Shown: positions 26,024 to 34,781, counted from the stretch's first letter. The stretch: DNA of 64,000 bases from Allobosea caraganae (GCF_003351345.1 NZ_QQTO01000037.1:178501-242500); one strand, 5' to 3'. Numbers and translations: made by a program. Notes: generated by a model not told the origin, from the letters alone.

Positions 26024-27934
26024 TCATCCCTTCATGTTGAAGGCGTTAGGCAGCGCGGTGGTGATCCAGGGGATCGACGCCACGAAGAGCAGCGCGACGA
26101 ACATCACCGCGAGGTACCAGAACAGCGGCTTCATCGCCTGTTCGACGGTGGTCTTGCAGATCGTGCAGGAAACGTAGAGCGCGATCCCGATCGGCGGCAG
26201 GATGCCGCCGATGCCGAAGGCCTCGACCATGACGATGCCGTATTGCAGCGGGTCGATGCCGAACTGGAGCGCCACCGGCAGCAGGAGCGGCCCGAGGATC
26301 ACGATGGTGACGAGGCTCTCCAGCAGCGCGCCCATGATGATGGTCAGGATGATCACCACCGGCAGGAACAGCTTCGGCCCGAGATCGCCGACGGCCCCCG
26401 CGATGGCCTGCGGCACGCCTTCGAGCGAGAGCGCCCAGGAGAAGATCGTCGAGCCCGCGAGCGTGAAGAAGATCATGCCGCTCAGCACCGAGCTCTCGCT
26501 CAGTACCGTCCACATGTCCTTGAGCTTGAACTTGCCGTAGAGCAGCCCGAGCCCGAGCCCGTAGGCGACCGCGAAGGTCGAGACCTCGGTCGGCGTGCCG
26601 ACGCCGCCGACGATGCCGCCGATCAGCACGACCGGCATCAGCAGCGGCAGGATCGCGGACTTGCCGGTCGAGCGCACCACGGCGAGGCTCGCCCGCTCCG
26701 TCGGCTCCCAGCCGGAGAAGCGCGCGCGGACATAGACCAGCAGCATCAGGCTGGCGGCGATGACCGCGGCCGGCAGGAAGCCGGCGAGGAACAGCGCGCC
26801 CGTCGAGACCGAGGTGACCGAGCCCAGCACCAGCACGGCGATGCTCGGCGGAATGGCCTCGCCCATGGCGGCCGAGGCCGCGAGCAATGCCGCGCATTCC
26901 GACTTCTTGTAGCCGCGCTGGTTGAGCAGCCGGTTCATCGGGATGCCGATGGTCGCCATGTCGGCGGCCTTCGAGCCCGAGATGCCCGACGAGATGTACA
27001 TGCCGACGATCATGACCTGCAGCATGCCGCCACGGACATGGCCCATCATCGACGCGAGGAAATCGACGATCCTCGCGCCGATGCCGGCCCGGTCCATGAT
27101 GAAGCCGGCGAGGATGAAGAAGGGCAGCGCCAGGAAGATGAAGCCGCCGGCGCCGCGCTGGGCGTTCATCGCGACCGCCGTCATCGGCGCGCCGCCGGTG
27201 ACGACGATGGCGCCGAGGCCGACCGACGCCAGCACGAAGCCGATAGGAACGCCGATCGCGAGCAGCACGATGAAGATCGCGACGAGGTAGATGTAGTACC
27301 AGGAGGTATCGACCCAGGCCGCGTCCTTGCTGAGCAGGACGACGGCCAGCATCGCTGCGACGAGGACGGCCGAGCCGATCGAGGCGGCGCGCGGCGCCCG
27401 CCACAGCGCGATCAGCGCGAAGATCACGAACATCGCGGTGCCCAGCGTCATCGGCAGCGTCAGCCAGATATGGTCGAGGCTGAGCATCGTCGTCTTGGCG
27501 CCGGCATTGGCCTGGATCAGCGGGATCGAGAACACGCCGATGACGAGCGAGTTGACGATCACGACCCATTCGCTGGTCGCGTTGAGGAAGACCCTGACCT
27601 TGTCCGGCATGCTGTCGACCAGGATCTTGATCGACATGAAGTCGCCGCGGCGATAGGCGATGGCGCCGCCGAGGAAGGCGATGACGATCAGCAGCAGCTG
27701 CGAGGTCTCCTCGATGCCGAGCATGATCGGCGTGTCGAAGATCGTCCGCGCCAGCGTGTTGGTGAAGACCAGCACGACCTCGAAGGCCAGCGCGACGTTG
27801 AGCACCGCCAGCACGAGCCAGTCGAGCGCGTCGAGCCAGCGCGGCAGGATGATAGGTGTGATCGAGGGCCCGAAGGTGGCGTCTTCTATCGCCGCCAGAT
27901 CAGGCCCGTCCTCCCGGGCAATTGTTGTGTTCAT
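26024..27934 (-). CDS. TRAP transporter fused membrane subunit DctQM
   Basis: The 636-residue protein has an N-terminal DctQ region and a DctM region with S-G-S-K-A-A-D-M and I-L-P-P-I-G-I-A-L-Y. The ATG at 27932-27934 was chosen because the preceding in-frame residues look like leader translation. It is the first gene of the 14-kb leftward run of thirteen genes and is divergent from the LysR gene at 28054. The shared operator lies in the 119-bp gap. Confidence 0.92.
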   Translation of the reverse strand: MNTTIAREDGPDLAAIEDATFGPSITPIILPRWLDALDWLVLAVLNVALAFEVVLVFTNTLARTIFDTPIMLGIEETSQLLLIVIAFLGGAIAYRRGDFMSIKILVDSMPDKVRVFLNATSEWVVIVNSLVIGVFSIPLIQANAGAKTTMLSLDHIWLTLPMTLGTAMFVIFALIALWRAPRAASIGSAVLVAAMLAVVLLSKDAAWVDTSWYYIYLVAIFIVLLAIGVPIGFVLASVGLGAIVVTGGAPMTAVAMNAQRGAGGFIFLALPFFILAGFIMDRAGIGARIVDFLASMMGHVRGGMLQVMIVGMYISSGISGSKAADMATIGIPMNRLLNQRGYKKSECAALLAASAAMGEAIPPSIAVLVLGSVTSVSTGALFLAGFLPAAVIAASLMLLVYVRARFSGWEPTERASLAVVRSTGKSAILPLLMPVVLIGGIVGGVGTPTEVSTFAVAYGLGLGLLYGKFKLKDMWTVLSESSVLSGMIFFTLAGSTIFSWALSLEGVPQAIAGAVGDLGPKLFLPVVIILTIIMGALLESLVTIVILGPLLLPVALQFGIDPLQYGIVMVEAFGIGGILPPIGIALYVSCTICKTTVEQAMKPLFWYLAVMFVALLFVASIPWITTALPNAFNMKG

Positions 27935-28009
27935 GTCCCGCCAGTTGGTCGGAGATGAAGTGTCGCCGTCGAGGGCGATGGCGCATCGATAGCAGCTTGC
28001 CCGCCACGA

Positions 28010-28039
28010 AAAAAATCGATTGTTTAGGGCCATTGCGAT
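28010..28039. promoter_or_regulatory. Shared 30-bp operator candidate, copy 1
   Basis: This site, just upstream of the LysR start and about 80 bp from the divergent DctQM start, matches 23 of 30 positions with 30301-30330 without gaps. Invariant parts are AAAAATCGATT and ATTGCGAT. ATCG at one end and CGAT at the other give it partial dyad symmetry, as expected for a LysR-type site. It probably serves the divergent TRAP operon and autoregulation of the LysR gene. Confidence 0.6.
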
Positions 28040-28053
28040 AAGAAGGGCCTATC

Positions 28054-28953
28054 ATGACGATCACGCTCTCTCAGGTCCGCGCCTTCGAGCGCATCGCTCG
28101 CCTCGGCAGCTTCCACGCCGCGGCGAAGCATGTCGGCATCACCCAGCCGAGCATCTCCCAGCGCATCAAGGACCTCGAGGACATCCTCGGGGTCGAGCTG
28201 TTCACGCGCAACGGCCCGCGCGTCGCGCTGACGTCGGAGGGGCATGCGCTGCTGGAATATGCCGACCGCCTGCTGGAGACGGCCGACGACGTCGTGGTGC
28301 GCTTCAAGCGCCGCGACCCGCTGCTCGGCCTACTGCGGATCGGCGTCAACGAGAGTTTTGGCCTGATCTGCCTGACCGACCTGATGCGCCGGCTGGAGCG
28401 GCAATATCCGAAGCTCAAGACCTCGGTGATCGTCGGCGACACCGGCATGGTCAGCGCGCTCCTGAACGACCACCAGCTCGACCTCGCGGTGATCTCCGAG
28501 CCCGGCGTCGCCAACCACGTGCATCAGGTGCCGATCGGGCGCAACGAGCTCGCCTGGGTGGCGAGCAGCGACATGGACCTGCCCTCGGGCACGCTGACCC
28601 CGGCCCAGCTCGCCGCGCATCACCTCATCGTCAGCCCGCAGACGGCGCGGCTGCACACCACGATGACGAACTGGTTCGCCCAGGGCGGCGTCGCCCCGGA
28701 GCGGGTCAGCACCTGCAACAGCCTCTCGGTGACCCTGCTGATGGTGCGCAGCGGCTTCGCCATCGGCCTCGTGCCGATCCGGGTCGTCTCCGACGAGATG
28801 GCGCAGGGGCGCATGGTCCGCATCCCGGTGACCCCGGCCGTCGGCGCGCACCGCGTCTCGCTCTGCTACCAGATCGCCCAGTTCGGCCCGAACCTGCAGG
28901 CGATCGTCGACCTGACGAAGGAGCTGATCGCCCACCACCAGCTGTTCAAGTGA
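28054..28953 (+). CDS. LysR-family transcriptional regulator
   Basis: The 299-residue protein has a standard LysR helix-turn-helix at the N terminus (L-S-Q-V-R-A-F-E-R-I, S-F-H-A-A-A-K-H-V, T-Q-P-S-I-S-Q-R-I). An effector-binding domain with L-A-V-I-S-E-P-G follows. AAGAAGG precedes the ATG. It is divergent from the thirteen-gene TRAP operon. The site next to its start recurs upstream of the Gfo/Idh gene at 29081-30184, so both units are its probable regulon. The inducer is unknown. Confidence 0.92.
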   Translation: MTITLSQVRAFERIARLGSFHAAAKHVGITQPSISQRIKDLEDILGVELFTRNGPRVALTSEGHALLEYADRLLETADDVVVRFKRRDPLLGLLRIGVNESFGLICLTDLMRRLERQYPKLKTSVIVGDTGMVSALLNDHQLDLAVISEPGVANHVHQVPIGRNELAWVASSDMDLPSGTLTPAQLAAHHLIVSPQTARLHTTMTNWFAQGGVAPERVSTCNSLSVTLLMVRSGFAIGLVPIRVVSDEMAQGRMVRIPVTPAVGAHRVSLCYQIAQFGPNLQAIVDLTKELIAHHQLFK

Positions 28954-28977
28954 GGCTCGGCGGAGCCGCGCCTTCAC

Positions 28978-29066
28978 CGTCATTGCGAGCGCAGCGAAGC
29001 AATCCAGGGGCGGCCGGGCACCCAGGCCCCCTGGATTGCTTCGTCGCTACGCTCCTCGCAATGACG
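28978..29066. repeat. Dispersed palindrome, family 2 copy a
   Basis: Arms of about 33 bp begin CGTCATTGCGAGCGCAGCG and end CTCGCAATGACG, with a small insertion in the right arm (GTCGCTACGCTCCTCG). It fills the gap between the convergent LysR and Gfo/Idh genes. Copies also occur at 39613-39691 and 46976-47060. A hairpin this strong could end transcripts from both sides. Confidence 0.8.
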
Positions 29067-29080
29067 GAGAGGCAACCGCC

Positions 29081-30184
29081 TCAGACGTAGCTCTGCCGCG
29101 TCCCGGTCGCCGACGAGCGCTCGATCGCCTCGATCATGCGGTGCCGCACCAGCGCGTCAGCGAAGGTCGGCACATGGTCGGTGCCGAGCTTGATGTCGCT
29201 GCGCATCAGCGCATAGGCATGCGCCAGCGTGTAGAACATGTCCGAAGGCGTGCAGCCCTGCACCAGCCTGTAGCTGTCCGGGATCGGCAATTCCTCCAGG
29301 CCGCCCCCCTCCGCCGTGCCGCGGATGCGCAGATCGCCATATTGCAGGCGCCCGGAATCGGCGGTGATGACGAGGTCGCCCTTGCTGCCGTTGATCTCCC
29401 AGAAGAATGGCGCGGCCTGCGACGTGCCCGAGCGGTAATGCACCGCCGCCACCGCGCCGTTCTGCAAGGTGCCGGTGAGCGCGATCTGGTCGTCGATCGT
29501 CTTGGCGACCTCCTCGCCCGTGTCGGTGCGCTTCACCACCGGATAGCGCGTCGCCAGCGTCGCCGAGAGTTCCTTGAACTCGCCGAGGCACCAGCAGAAC
29601 CCGTCGATCGCGTGGCCGAACTGCACGGTCAGCATCGAGACGCCGTTCTTGCGGTCGAGCCCATAGACCAGCCGCGGCTCGACCGTCGCGCCCCAGGCGC
29701 CGGCAGAGGCGGTGAAGGTGGTCGAGATCACGTCGCCGACCCGGCCGGAGGCGACGAGGTCGCGGATATAGCGGATGGCCGGCGAGGCATGGCCCTGCAG
29801 GCCGACGAAGGCCGGCACGGCCTTGTCCTCGGCCATGACAGCCATCTGCTCGGCCTCCGCGCGGCCATTGCCGAGCGGCCACTCGCAATAGACCATCTTG
29901 CCGGCATCGAGCGCCATCTTGACCAGCTCGAGATGGTAGGGCACCCGCACCGCGACGACGACGAGGTCGACCTCGGGCCGCTTCACCAATTCAGCCGGAT
30001 CGTGAAAGGCGAGCGGCACGCCATAGGCCTTCGCCGCCTCGGCCGCCGATTCGGCCCGCGAGGTCGCGAGCGCCCGGATCTCGTAGCCGGGCACCACCTT
30101 CAGGGCCGGGACATGCGCCCTGCCGGCCCAGGAGCCGGCTCCGCTCAACCCGACGAAGCCGAGCCCGATATCATCCGCTGCCAT
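29081..30184 (-). CDS. Gfo/Idh/MocA-family protein of the Gal80-like branch
   Basis: With the ATG at 30182-30184 the protein has 367 residues: an N-terminal Rossmann domain (G-F-V-G-L-S-G-A-G near 9-17) and a C-terminal oxidoreductase domain. The catalytic E-K-P motif reads E-W-P (W102), so the usual lysine is missing. The following L-Q-G-H-A-S-P, G-R-V-G-D-V and F-G-H-A-I-D segments resemble fungal Gal80, a transcriptional regulator derived from this family. It could be an oxidoreductase with a changed mechanism or a sugar/NAD sensor. Its upstream region carries copy 2 of the operator found at the LysR/TRAP operon. Confidence 0.83.
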   Translation of the reverse strand: MAADDIGLGFVGLSGAGSWAGRAHVPALKVVPGYEIRALATSRAESAAEAAKAYGVPLAFHDPAELVKRPEVDLVVVAVRVPYHLELVKMALDAGKMVYCEWPLGNGRAEAEQMAVMAEDKAVPAFVGLQGHASPAIRYIRDLVASGRVGDVISTTFTASAGAWGATVEPRLVYGLDRKNGVSMLTVQFGHAIDGFCWCLGEFKELSATLATRYPVVKRTDTGEEVAKTIDDQIALTGTLQNGAVAAVHYRSGTSQAAPFFWEINGSKGDLVITADSGRLQYGDLRIRGTAEGGGLEELPIPDSYRLVQGCTPSDMFYTLAHAYALMRSDIKLGTDHVPTFADALVRHRMIEAIERSSATGTRQSYV

Positions 30185-30300
30185 GTGCGCTGTTCCTGTC
30201 GATCGACGCGGGTAACGCTCGCGGGAAAGCCTCGGCGAGCGCAGGGCCGACAGGCTTCGCGCCCGTGGCATGGGGCTGCTTAGCAGCGCCCGCAGCGCAA

Positions 30301-30330
30301 GAAAAATCGATTATTCTGCCCGATTGCGAT
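30301..30330. promoter_or_regulatory. Shared 30-bp operator candidate, copy 2
   Basis: It is the counterpart of 28010-28039, with 23 of 30 identical positions and no gaps, including AAAAATCGATT and ATTGCGAT. It sits about 117 bp upstream of the Gfo/Idh start, a suitable place for LysR-type activation of that gene. Confidence 0.58.
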
Positions 30331-30407
30331 TGGTAATTCCGATGATGCTGGCTCGCAAGCCAGTCTGCTTCTCTGTCTTGGCCGCATCAGTGTCTGCCTC
30401 ATAAATG

Positions 30408-30453
30408 CATGAGCCCTCACCCTGAGGGCTCGAATGTCCAGTCAGACACTCAG
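30408..30453. repeat. Dispersed repeat, family 4 copy a
   Basis: Perfect 9-bp arms GAGCCCTCA and TGAGGGCTC (30411-30431) are followed by CGAATGTCCAGTCAGACACT, which recurs in reverse orientation in the 45024-45233 cluster. The repeat abuts the TGA of the downstream ABC permease gene. It may have inserted or evolved at the transcript end. Confidence 0.65.
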
Positions 30454-31322
30454 CTTTCGCGCGATTTCGGGTCTGCCGCGTCGCGAAGCGCATCGCCCAG
30501 CAGGTTGAGCGCCAGCACCGTCAGCAGGATGGCGAGGCTCGGGAAGACCGCGAGCCACCAGGCGTCGAGGATGTTCTCGAAGCCCTCGCGGATCATGCTG
30601 CCCCAGGTCGGAGTCGGCGGCGGCACGCCCAGCCCGATGAAGCTCAGCGAGGCCTCGGTGCGGATCGCCGAAGCCATCCACAGCGAGCTCATCACCACCA
30701 CGTCCGAGACCATGTTGGGCAGGATGTGCCGGCCCATGATGCGCAGGTGGCCGGAGCCATAGGAGCGGCTCGCCTCGACGAAGTCGCGCTGCTTCAGCGA
30801 GATCGTCGGCGCGCGCGCCACGCGCGCAAAGGGCGCGATCTCGGTGACCGCGATGGCGATGATCAGGTTCTCCAGGCTGGCGCCCAGCATCGCCGCGATC
30901 ATCAGCCCGAGCAGCAGCGTCGGGAAGGAGAGCATGACATCGAGCAGGCCCATGACGAACTGGTCGAACAGCCCGCCGATATAGCCGGCGACGATGCCGA
31001 GCGTGGCGCCGATCGCCATCGCGATCAGGATCGCGACGAAGCCGACGACCAGCGAGATGCGCGCGCCGTAGATCAGCCGCGAGAGTACGTCGCGGCCATA
31101 GCTGTCGGTGCCCAACCAGAATTCGGCCGAGGGCGGCTCCAGCCGCGAGACGATGTTCTGCTCCAGAGGGTCATAGGGGGCGAGCAGCGGCGCGAAGATG
31201 GCGACGAGCACGATCGCGGCGAGCAGGCCGAGCCCGACCCAGGAGAGCTTGTTCTTCGAGAAGGCGAGCCAAAGCCCGCCCGGGCGCGTCTCGATCGCGG
31301 GGGATGCAACCTCTGCCGTCAT
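30450..31322 (-). CDS. ABC transporter permease, dipeptide/oligopeptide DppC type
   Basis: The 290-residue membrane protein has a cytoplasmic N-terminal tail and about six hydrophobic segments. The characteristic G-T-D-S-Y-G-R-D-V-L-S-R segment follows the first helix. The coupling loop is near V-E-A-S-R-S-Y-G-S-G. Its ATG overlaps the DppB-type stop by 4 bp. It is the last gene of this operon; no DppD/DppF-type ATPase gene follows, so the ATPases must be encoded elsewhere. Confidence 0.92.
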   Translation of the reverse strand: MTAEVASPAIETRPGGLWLAFSKNKLSWVGLGLLAAIVLVAIFAPLLAPYDPLEQNIVSRLEPPSAEFWLGTDSYGRDVLSRLIYGARISLVVGFVAILIAMAIGATLGIVAGYIGGLFDQFVMGLLDVMLSFPTLLLGLMIAAMLGASLENLIIAIAVTEIAPFARVARAPTISLKQRDFVEASRSYGSGHLRIMGRHILPNMVSDVVVMSSLWMASAIRTEASLSFIGLGVPPPTPTWGSMIREGFENILDAWWLAVFPSLAILLTVLALNLLGDALRDAADPKSRES

Positions 31323-32257
31323 TGGTACTTCACCCGCGGGTCGACGAGGCCATAGGCGAGATCGGTCAGGGTGTTCACCACGATCACGCAAATGGCGAAG
31401 ATGATCATCAGCCCCTGGAGCAGCGTGTAGTCGCGCGAATTGAGCGCGCCCAGGATGAGCTTGCCCAGGCCCGGCCGGTTGAAGATGATCTCGGTCAGCA
31501 CGGAATTGCCGATCAGCGTGCCGAAATAGAGCCCGACCACCGTGATGATCGGGATCAGGCCGTTGCGCAGCGCATGCTGCAGCACGAGCTGAACCGGGCC
31601 GACGCCCTTGGCGCGGGCCGTGCGGATATAGTCCTCGGTCAGCACGTTCAGCATCGCGGCGCGGGTGACGCGCATCACGTAGGCGGTCATGATGATGCCG
31701 AGGTTGAGCGCCGGCAGAGCGAGCCCGCGCAGGCGCTCGGCCATATTGCTGCTGTTGCCGCCGAGCACCGGGAACCAGCCGAGCTGGATCGAGAAGACGA
31801 TCAGCATCAGGATGCCGGAGACGAAGGCCGGGAAGGACAAGCCGAGCAACGAGATCAGCCGGGTGACGTAGTCGATCCAGCCATTGCGCTTGATCGCGGC
31901 CGCGATGCCGAGCGGCAGGCCGAAGGCGAGCCCGATCGCGATCGAGGCCAGCGCCAGCTCGATCGTCGAGGGCAGGACCTGCGCGACCTCCTGCACCACG
32001 CTGCGGCCGCTGCTGAGCGAGCGCCCGAGATTGCCGGTCAGCACGTCGCCGAGGAAGGCCAGGTACTGCACGTGCATGGGCTGGTCGAGCCCGAGCTTGA
32101 CGCGCAGGGCCTGGAGCGAGGCCGCCGTCGCCTGGTCGCCGAGGATGACGGAGGCGGCGTCGCCCGGCACGAGCCGCACCAGCACGAAGATCGCCGTCAG
32201 CATCACGAGCAGAGTCGGGATCGCCAGCAGCAGACGCCTGAGCACGTATCCGGTCAT
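31319..32257 (-). CDS. ABC transporter permease, dipeptide/oligopeptide DppB type
   Basis: The 312-residue membrane protein starts with the DppB-like Y-V-L-R-R-L-L-L-A-I-P and contains D-Y-I-R-T-A-R-A-K-G-V-G, the coupling loop to the ATPase. It overlaps the oxidoreductase gene upstream and the DppC gene downstream by 4 bp each. Tight coupling to FAD enzymes argues that it imports their substrate, probably an amino-acid derivative rather than a peptide. Confidence 0.93.
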   Translation of the reverse strand: MTGYVLRRLLLAIPTLLVMLTAIFVLVRLVPGDAASVILGDQATAASLQALRVKLGLDQPMHVQYLAFLGDVLTGNLGRSLSSGRSVVQEVAQVLPSTIELALASIAIGLAFGLPLGIAAAIKRNGWIDYVTRLISLLGLSFPAFVSGILMLIVFSIQLGWFPVLGGNSSNMAERLRGLALPALNLGIIMTAYVMRVTRAAMLNVLTEDYIRTARAKGVGPVQLVLQHALRNGLIPIITVVGLYFGTLIGNSVLTEIIFNRPGLGKLILGALNSRDYTLLQGLMIIFAICVIVVNTLTDLAYGLVDPRVKYQ

Positions 32258-33387
32258 GCGGCCTGCCTGCTCGCCATCAGGCGCTCGGGCTTGAAGCCGG
32301 AGATCTGCCGGCTCGTGCCGCCCTTGACCACGAGATCGCAGATGATCGCGCCGACCACCGGCACGAGCTGGAAGCCATGGCCGGAGAAGCCGAAGGCGTG
32401 GAAGACGCCCGGCGCATTCGGCGAAGGCCCAACCACCGGCACAAGGTCGCGGGTCTTCGCCTCCATCCCGGCCCAGCTGCGGGCGATGCGCACGTCACGC
32501 ACGGCGGGGAAGAGGTCGGTCGCGGCGCGCGCGCCCTTGGCGAGCTCGGTGAAGTTGACGAAGCTGCGCTGCGCATCGAGATCGGCCGAGCCCTGCAGGC
32601 CACCACCGATCACCAGGGTGCCCTGCCCCGCCTGCTTGAACGAGAGCGCGCGGCCGACGACGCTGACCACGGGTTCGAGCAAGGGCTCCAGCCGCTCGGT
32701 GGCGATCATCATCGAGGCCTTGTAGCCGAGCTCGATCTCGTCGCCGAACAGGCTGGCGAGTTTGCCCGCCCAGGCGCCGGCGGCGTTGACGACGACCGGA
32801 GCACTGAAGCAGCGCTCGCCGCTACAGCGCACCAGCCAGTTGGCGCCGCGCCGCTCGATCACCTCGACGCCGCAGCCCTCGATGATCGTGACGCCGGCGG
32901 CCTCGCAGCTACGGCGGAAGGCGGCGAGCGTCTTGTGCGGATCAGCCGCACCGTCAGTGCGGACGATCAGTGCGCCGAAGCAATGCTTGCTCAGCGCCGG
33001 CACCAGGCGCTGCAACTCGGCCCGGTCGATGATCTCCTCATGCTGGTAGCCGAGCTTGCGCATCGTCTCGGCGCGCTGGAGCAGCGCGGGCATCTGCTCC
33101 TCGAACTCGGCGACGCGGATCTGGCCATGGGCATGGAAGCCGCAATCACCATCGACGATCCCGCCGATGCGATGCCACATCTCCATGGCCTCGAGCGAAA
33201 CAGGCACCTCCGCGAGGTCGCGGCCGAGCGTCCGCACGCCCGCCGCCGTCGCGCCCGAGGCGTGGCGGCCGACCCAGGATTTCTCCAGCACGACGACGCG
33301 TCGCCCGGCGCGCGCCAGATGCAGCGCGGCGGAGAGCCCGTGCAGCCCCCCGCCAATCACGGTGACATCGTAATCGCGCGGGCTCAC
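32254..33387 (-). CDS. FAD-dependent oxidoreductase, DadA/sarcosine oxidase-beta type
   Basis: The 377-residue protein begins at a GTG that overlaps the previous stop by 4 bp. It has the FAD Rossmann motif V-I-G-G-G-L-H-G-L-S near its N terminus and a C-terminal G-F-S-G-H-G-F-Q-L. This is the glycine/D-amino acid oxidase fold. Together with the FAD/NAD protein and the small 2Fe-2S protein it forms the set seen in opine, hydrogen cyanide synthase and D-hydroxyproline dehydrogenases. It is one of two such catalytic-type subunits in the operon. Confidence 0.9.
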   Translation of the reverse strand: MSPRDYDVTVIGGGLHGLSAALHLARAGRRVVVLEKSWVGRHASGATAAGVRTLGRDLAEVPVSLEAMEMWHRIGGIVDGDCGFHAHGQIRVAEFEEQMPALLQRAETMRKLGYQHEEIIDRAELQRLVPALSKHCFGALIVRTDGAADPHKTLAAFRRSCEAAGVTIIEGCGVEVIERRGANWLVRCSGERCFSAPVVVNAAGAWAGKLASLFGDEIELGYKASMMIATERLEPLLEPVVSVVGRALSFKQAGQGTLVIGGGLQGSADLDAQRSFVNFTELAKGARAATDLFPAVRDVRIARSWAGMEAKTRDLVPVVGPSPNAPGVFHAFGFSGHGFQLVPVVGAIICDLVVKGGTSRQISGFKPERLMASRQAA

Positions 33388-34781
33388 GCCACCGGCTCCT
33401 GCTGGTCGAGCGATGCGAGCTCGCCGAGCGTCACCGGCTTCAGCGGTGGCCGGACCCTGTAGAAACCGACCTCGCCCGGCGGCCGGTTCTCGGCCTGCGC
33501 CAGGATATGCGTGATCGTATAGCCGCATTGCCTGCCCTGGCACGGGCCCATGCCGGCACGGGTGAAGGCTTTCACTTGATTGGGGCCGGGCCGGCCGAGC
33601 TTGACGAGATCGCGAATTTCCTGGGCACTGACCTCTTCGCAGCGGCAGACGATGGTCTCATCCGGCGGCGCGAAGACCTGCGGGCGCGGCGCGAACAGGG
33701 TGTCGAGGAAGGGCCGCAGCGCCAGTTCGCGGCCGAGCGAGCTGCGCAGCGGCGCGGCCCGCTCGTCGGCAGCCCCCTCGCCCAGACGACCGAGCTTCAC
33801 CGCAGCTCGCAGCGCCGCGATATGGCCGCGCAGTTCCGCCGCCTTGGCCCCGGCGATACCAGCACCGTCGCCGGCGACGAAGACGTAGTCCTGCGAGCTT
33901 TCGCCCCAGGAATCGAGCACCGGCACGTAGCAGGCCTGCACGTCCGACCACTCGACCTTGCAGCCCAGCGCCAGCGGCGGATGGATGCTGGGGACGACGC
34001 CCTCATGCACCAGCACGACTTCGGCCGACACAATCGCCTCGCGGCCATTGGCGGTGCGATAGCGCAGTTGCTCGACCTTGTCGGTTCCGACAGCCTCGAT
34101 CTCGGCGACATGCTTGACCACCGGGACGCCAGCCCGCTTCAGCGCGGCCTTCCAGCCAAGCCCCTTCAGCAGGTCGCCCATCGCACCCAATGCACCCGGC
34201 AGATGCGGCAGCGCCGCCATCAGCCGCCCTTTAGGCGTCGTGTCGAGATAGCCGGCGACCCTACCGCCCGCCTTGAGCAACTGCGTCATGTAGAGCAGCG
34301 GCAGCGGCCCGCTGCCGGCGATCCAGACCGGCTTTTCGGGGATTTCACCGGCATTCTTCAGCAGGATCTGCGCAGCCCCGACCGTGAGCACACCCGGCAG
34401 GGTCCAACCCGGGAACGGCGCCGGCCGCTCCTGCGCGCCCGTCGCCAGGATGACCGCTCTGGCCTTGATCACCCGCGCCTGGCGATCCCTGGTCACGAAG
34501 GCGCGGAAGCCGGGCTCGATCTGCCAGAGCTGCGAGCCCGGCTCGTAGACGGCACCGCTGGCCCGGAAGGCCGCCGCGCTGGCCTGGCCCGCCGCGTAGG
34601 CCTCGCCGAGCAGAGCGCCACGCTTGGTCGCGGCGACGGTCTCGACCGAGCGCCAGATCTGGCCGCCCGGAGCCGGCTGGTCGTCGATCACCAGCACGTC
34701 GAGCCCATTCTGGCGCGCGGTGACGGCGGCGGCCATGCCGGCCGGACCGGCGCCGACGATCAGGAGGTCAACCTCGCTCAT
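33384..34781 (-). CDS. FAD/NAD-binding oxidoreductase with C-terminal BFD-like 2Fe-2S domain
   Basis: The 465-residue protein has an N-terminal V-G-A-G-P-A-G-M FAD motif and a second Rossmann motif (G-S-G-P-L-P). A C-terminal domain has V-C-R-C-E-E and P-C-Q-G-R-Q-C, four cysteines suited to a 2Fe-2S cluster. This architecture is the alpha subunit of opine oxidase, HcnB and D-hydroxyproline dehydrogenase. The ATG at 34779-34781 overlaps the small ferredoxin-like gene by 4 bp. Electrons probably pass from a catalytic flavin through these clusters to the quinone pool. Confidence 0.92.
   Translation of the reverse strand: MSEVDLLIVGAGPAGMAAAVTARQNGLDVLVIDDQPAPGGQIWRSVETVAATKRGALLGEAYAAGQASAAAFRASGAVYEPGSQLWQIEPGFRAFVTRDRQARVIKARAVILATGAQERPAPFPGWTLPGVLTVGAAQILLKNAGEIPEKPVWIAGSGPLPLLYMTQLLKAGGRVAGYLDTTPKGRLMAALPHLPGALGAMGDLLKGLGWKAALKRAGVPVVKHVAEIEAVGTDKVEQLRYRTANGREAIVSAEVVLVHEGVVPSIHPPLALGCKVEWSDVQACYVPVLDSWGESSQDYVFVAGDGAGIAGAKAAELRGHIAALRAAVKLGRLGEGAADERAAPLRSSLGRELALRPFLDTLFAPRPQVFAPPDETIVCRCEEVSAQEIRDLVKLGRPGPNQVKAFTRAGMGPCQGRQCGYTITHILAQAENRPPGEVGFYRVRPPLKPVTLGELASLDQQEPVA

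Noticed and set aside
25253..27958. 901-codon plus-strand open frame opposite DctP and DctQM
   Set aside because: It is a GC-rich shadow of clear TRAP transporter genes; the product is Arg/Asp/Gln-rich with no domain, and it has no ribosome-binding site.
30311..30493. Short minus-strand frame near the family 4 repeat
   Set aside because: It consists of repeat and promoter DNA and overlaps the end of the DppC-type gene in another frame.
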